64,000 bases of DNA from Rhodovulum strictum. GTDB lineage: Bacteria; Pseudomonadota; Alphaproteobacteria; Rhodobacterales; Rhodobacteraceae. Shown here one piece after another: positions 61,789-64,000 of the stretch (the stretch's first letter is position 1; the number at the start of each line of letters is the position of its first letter). The translations under genes were made by a program, and so were the position numbers. The notes beneath the pieces were generated by a model, which was not told the origin of the DNA, ran no database searches, and saw nothing but the letters and a program-made list of their open reading frames with translations. The stretch covers positions 62,001 through 126,000 of the forward strand of contig NZ_WJPO01000002.1 in NCBI RefSeq assembly GCF_009649175.1, read 5' to 3'.

Positions 61789-63486
61789 CTACTGCACCAG
61801 ATAGGGCCTGCGCGGCCGGGCAGGGGCGGCGCGCACGCCATCGTCGGCGGGGAAATCGCCCATCAGATAGGGTTTCATCCCCTGGTTCTTAAGGGTCTGA
61901 AGGAACTGGCCGAAGCCCGTCAGATCGGCCAGCCGCGGCGCTTCGGTCAGGCGGCGCTGGGCGCGCGGCGCGATCTCGTCGATCAGGATCTGCAAGGGCT
62001 CCATCGGGTTGAGCACGAAATCGGCCATCGTCCAGATCCGCACCCGCGCACGGGTCTGCGGCGCGCGCAGGATGTCGAGATGCCGCGCCTCGGTCCGTTG
62101 CAGAAGTGCTGCGCGCTTGCGCAGATCGACAAAGCTTTGATGCGAGTGGAACAACGGCACCGCCCAGGCGCCAGTTATGACCGAGATCTGCGCGTTCGGA
62201 TCGCGGGCCAGGAACCAGCCGATCTCCTGCCGGTCGCCGGGGCCGAACTGAAAGCATTGCCGCTCGCCGCGGGTGTTCCAGACAAGGTTGGTCAGAAAGG
62301 CCCGGGGCGCGTGATCGCGCAGTGCGGCGCTGTCGGACAGCCCGCCATTGAACACCGTCTCGCCATCCGCGAATTCGGCCCGTTCGGGGTGAAACAGATG
62401 GCCATGCACCCGCGCGCCCACCATCCGGCCCAGCCAGTCCTCGAAATCCTCGAACAGCTCGGAGAACCCTTCGAAGACCGAATAGGGCGCCGAGGTCGGG
62501 CCGTTTTCCCATCCCTCGCGCGGGAAACGGCTTTGCATGTAAAGCCCCGCACGGCCCCGGGTGCGCCGCTCGACCGCCTTGGAGAACAGCCGGTCTATGC
62601 GCGCCGGGTTCGGCTCTGCCCGGTTCATCCCGGCGGTCCCCGGCCCGAGAAAGGTATCGTAAAGCAGGTTTGCCTGGGGCCAGGCCTTGCGCGCGACGAA
62701 ACAATCCGAACGTCGCAGCAATTCGAGGTGATCGTCGTAGAAGATATGCGGCTTGCCCTGGAAATCGAACTTAGACAACGTCAGCGAGCGGCTTTCGATC
62801 CGGGTGGAATGCCTGCGCACCAGCGTCTGGAAGTAGCATTCGTCCGGGATCCAGACGCGGCGGAAGTAGCGCATATGGCCGGTCCGCGCGGGATCGTTCA
62901 GGATAGCGGTCAGGGTCTGGCGCGTCAGGCACCACCATTGCGAGCCAAGATGCGGCTCTAGCCCCACGGGGATCCGGCGGCGAAACCCGACCTGCCGTTG
63001 CAGCCGCACATAGCCGTCGAACAACCGGCGATGGCGCTTCCAGGCAAAGGGAAAGCGCAGGGTGAACCGTTCGCGCCCCAGCCCTCCCACGATCCAGTCC
63101 ACCTCGTCGGCGGTGACCGATTCGATGAAATCGGTGCGCGGCCGTTCGGCCAGATAGCTGCGCAACTCGTCGACCGGGCGCAGCGGCAGGCAGGATCCCG
63201 AGACAAGAAAGACATGGCTGAGTTCGGGAAACTCGTTCAACGCCATCCGCGTGCCCGTGATCGTGGCCGCCACGATCGACCATGTGCCCCATTCGCAGCG
63301 GTGGCGGCGGCAGAACCGGACATTGGCCAGCCCGGTCAGCGCGGCTGCAAAGGCGCGGGTCTCGGCACGCGGCACGCGGCGGTCGACATGGATCACCACG
63401 GGGCAATCGCGTTCGGCCCAGTGCCGCGCCACCGCGGCGGCGCGATCCAGCGCGGTGTGGACCAGCATGACGAACCCGACGCTCAT
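61789..63486 (-). CDS. Core-2/I-branching-type glycosyltransferase with DUF5928-like C-terminus
   Basis: A 565-residue protein. The N-terminal half (about 1-280) resembles GT14 beta-1,6-N-acetylglucosaminyltransferases, with FVMLVHTALDRAAAVARHW, HVDRRVP, LVSGSCLPLRPVDEL and WWCLTRQTL plus the acidic WIPDECYFQTLV. The C-terminal half (about 300-565) is a separate domain found only in related bacteria (DUF5928-like), with GHLFHPERAEFADGETVFNGGLSD. It starts with a four-base overlap on the next gene upstream. Probably acts in capsule or exopolysaccharide synthesis; acceptor and donor are unknown. Confidence 0.83.
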   Translation of the reverse strand: MSVGFVMLVHTALDRAAAVARHWAERDCPVVIHVDRRVPRAETRAFAAALTGLANVRFCRRHRCEWGTWSIVAATITGTRMALNEFPELSHVFLVSGSCLPLRPVDELRSYLAERPRTDFIESVTADEVDWIVGGLGRERFTLRFPFAWKRHRRLFDGYVRLQRQVGFRRRIPVGLEPHLGSQWWCLTRQTLTAILNDPARTGHMRYFRRVWIPDECYFQTLVRRHSTRIESRSLTLSKFDFQGKPHIFYDDHLELLRRSDCFVARKAWPQANLLYDTFLGPGTAGMNRAEPNPARIDRLFSKAVERRTRGRAGLYMQSRFPREGWENGPTSAPYSVFEGFSELFEDFEDWLGRMVGARVHGHLFHPERAEFADGETVFNGGLSDSAALRDHAPRAFLTNLVWNTRGERQCFQFGPGDRQEIGWFLARDPNAQISVITGAWAVPLFHSHQSFVDLRKRAALLQRTEARHLDILRAPQTRARVRIWTMADFVLNPMEPLQILIDEIAPRAQRRLTEAPRLADLTGFGQFLQTLKNQGMKPYLMGDFPADDGVRAAPARPRRPYLVQ

Positions 63487-64000
63487 GCCCAGTTGCCCTT
63501 GGACATCAGGCCCAGGATTTCAAGCTGGCGCCAGCCCATGTATTTCTCGGACCACTTGCACCACAGATCGGGATGATCCTTGAGCCGCGCGTGATAGGCC
63601 CGGTATTCGTGACCGCCCGCGTAATGCTGGCGGCGGGTCATTTCCTCGGCGGCCTTGTCGACAAAACAATCCAGGAACTTGGCATGCAGCAGAACCCCGC
63701 ACGCCTTTTCGCCGCCCCATTCGTCATGCACCAGGTTCAGCCCGCGCGGCAGCAGCATATGGGTCGAACTGGTATAGACATAGCCGCGCTGCCAGCGGAC
63801 CAGCGGGATCTTGTTCAGCGCGGGGGCGCGATCCGGCCGGTCGGCAAAGAACACGCGCGCGCGTGGGCCGCCCTGAATCCAGAGGTTGCGATACCTGCCG
63901 TTCCTGTGAATCGTGTAGTTACCGCTGTCGAACCAGGACGCGATTTCGAACGGGTTCTGTCCCTGGCGATAGGGCACCGCGTCGATCGGACCCTTGGGAT
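63483..64000 (-). CDS. C-terminal part of a family 2-type glycosyltransferase, runs off the window
   Basis: Only the last 172 codons are inside the window; the frame is open through the right edge (…PKGPIDAVPYRQGQNPFEIA). A GTG inside this stretch is not a start. It contains GRYRNLWIQGGPRARVFF, YVYTSSTHMLLPRGLNLVHDEWGGEKACGVLLHAKFLDCF and the end CKWSEKYMGWRQLEILGLMSKGNW. This type of C-terminus occurs in family 2-like glycosyltransferases of the same polysaccharide region. The stop overlaps the Core-2-like gene by four bases. The catalytic part lies outside the window. Confidence 0.75.
   Translation of the reverse strand, partial: PKGPIDAVPYRQGQNPFEIASWFDSGNYTIHRNGRYRNLWIQGGPRARVFFADRPDRAPALNKIPLVRWQRGYVYTSSTHMLLPRGLNLVHDEWGGEKACGVLLHAKFLDCFVDKAAEEMTRRQHYAGGHEYRAYHARLKDHPDLWCKWSEKYMGWRQLEILGLMSKGNWA

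Overview
The window is a GC-rich, tightly packed chromosomal segment of an alphaproteobacterium, most probably from the Rhodobacteraceae/Paracoccaceae (Rhodobacterales). The evidence is the CcrM methyltransferase next to rnhB with GANTC sites in front of it, the kdsD-lptC-lptA-lptB-rpoN-hpf-ptsN order, the lpxK-waaA-DUF4170-cysQ-pmbA group, the mutY-DUF721-dsbA group, the cysG-DUF2849-cysI-cysH-DUF934 sulfite cluster and the DUF5928-type glycosyltransferase. I cannot assign a genus. I see no IS element, phage gene, CRISPR array, tRNA or rRNA.

Layout. 1-8.1 kb: secreted parts of a quinoprotein relay system (SoxYZ-like carrier, zinc metallohydrolase, three uncharacterised exported proteins), then a FIST protein, a soluble hybrid histidine kinase and a LuxR-type response regulator in one operon. 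8.1-12.7 kb: assimilatory sulfate reduction and siroheme synthesis. 12.8-15.2 kb: thiamine salvage genes thiM-thiE-thiD behind a TPP riboswitch. 15.2-20.3 kb: a nitric-oxide/denitrification-related patch (nnrS, nsrR, nnrU, an NNR-type Crp/Fnr regulator) followed by what looks like the remnant of a nitrate reductase operon (a shortened NarJ and a hemerythrin protein with a PPIase-like N-terminus, without narGHI). 20.3-26.4 kb: pstSCAB-phoU-phoB with a perfect Pho box. 26.7-28.8 kb: an MFS transporter and purU.

28.8-39.0 kb is the most distinctive part: a complete mgsABC-gmaS-mgdABCD operon, the N-methylglutamate pathway of methylamine breakdown. It is led by an XRE-cupin regulator with a clear operator and followed by purU. 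GmaS and Mgs move the methylamine nitrogen and methyl group onto glutamate. The sarcosine-oxidase-like Mgd enzyme releases the C1 unit, and PurU can convert formyl-tetrahydrofolate to formate. With the quinoprotein relay parts at the left end this suggests C1 metabolism.

39.2-64 kb is mostly core genome: rnhB, ccrM, an AlkB alkane hydroxylase, mutY, a DciA-like protein, a DsbA-like thioredoxin, a CoA transferase, lipid A/Kdo genes, tldE (pmbA), a DUF2125 protein, an SDR and enoyl-CoA hydratase pair, RNase D, Kdo/LPS transport genes, rpoN, hpf and ptsN. The right end is a polysaccharide-type group with a sulfotransferase, a Core-2-like glycosyltransferase and the C-terminal part of another glycosyltransferase that runs off the window.
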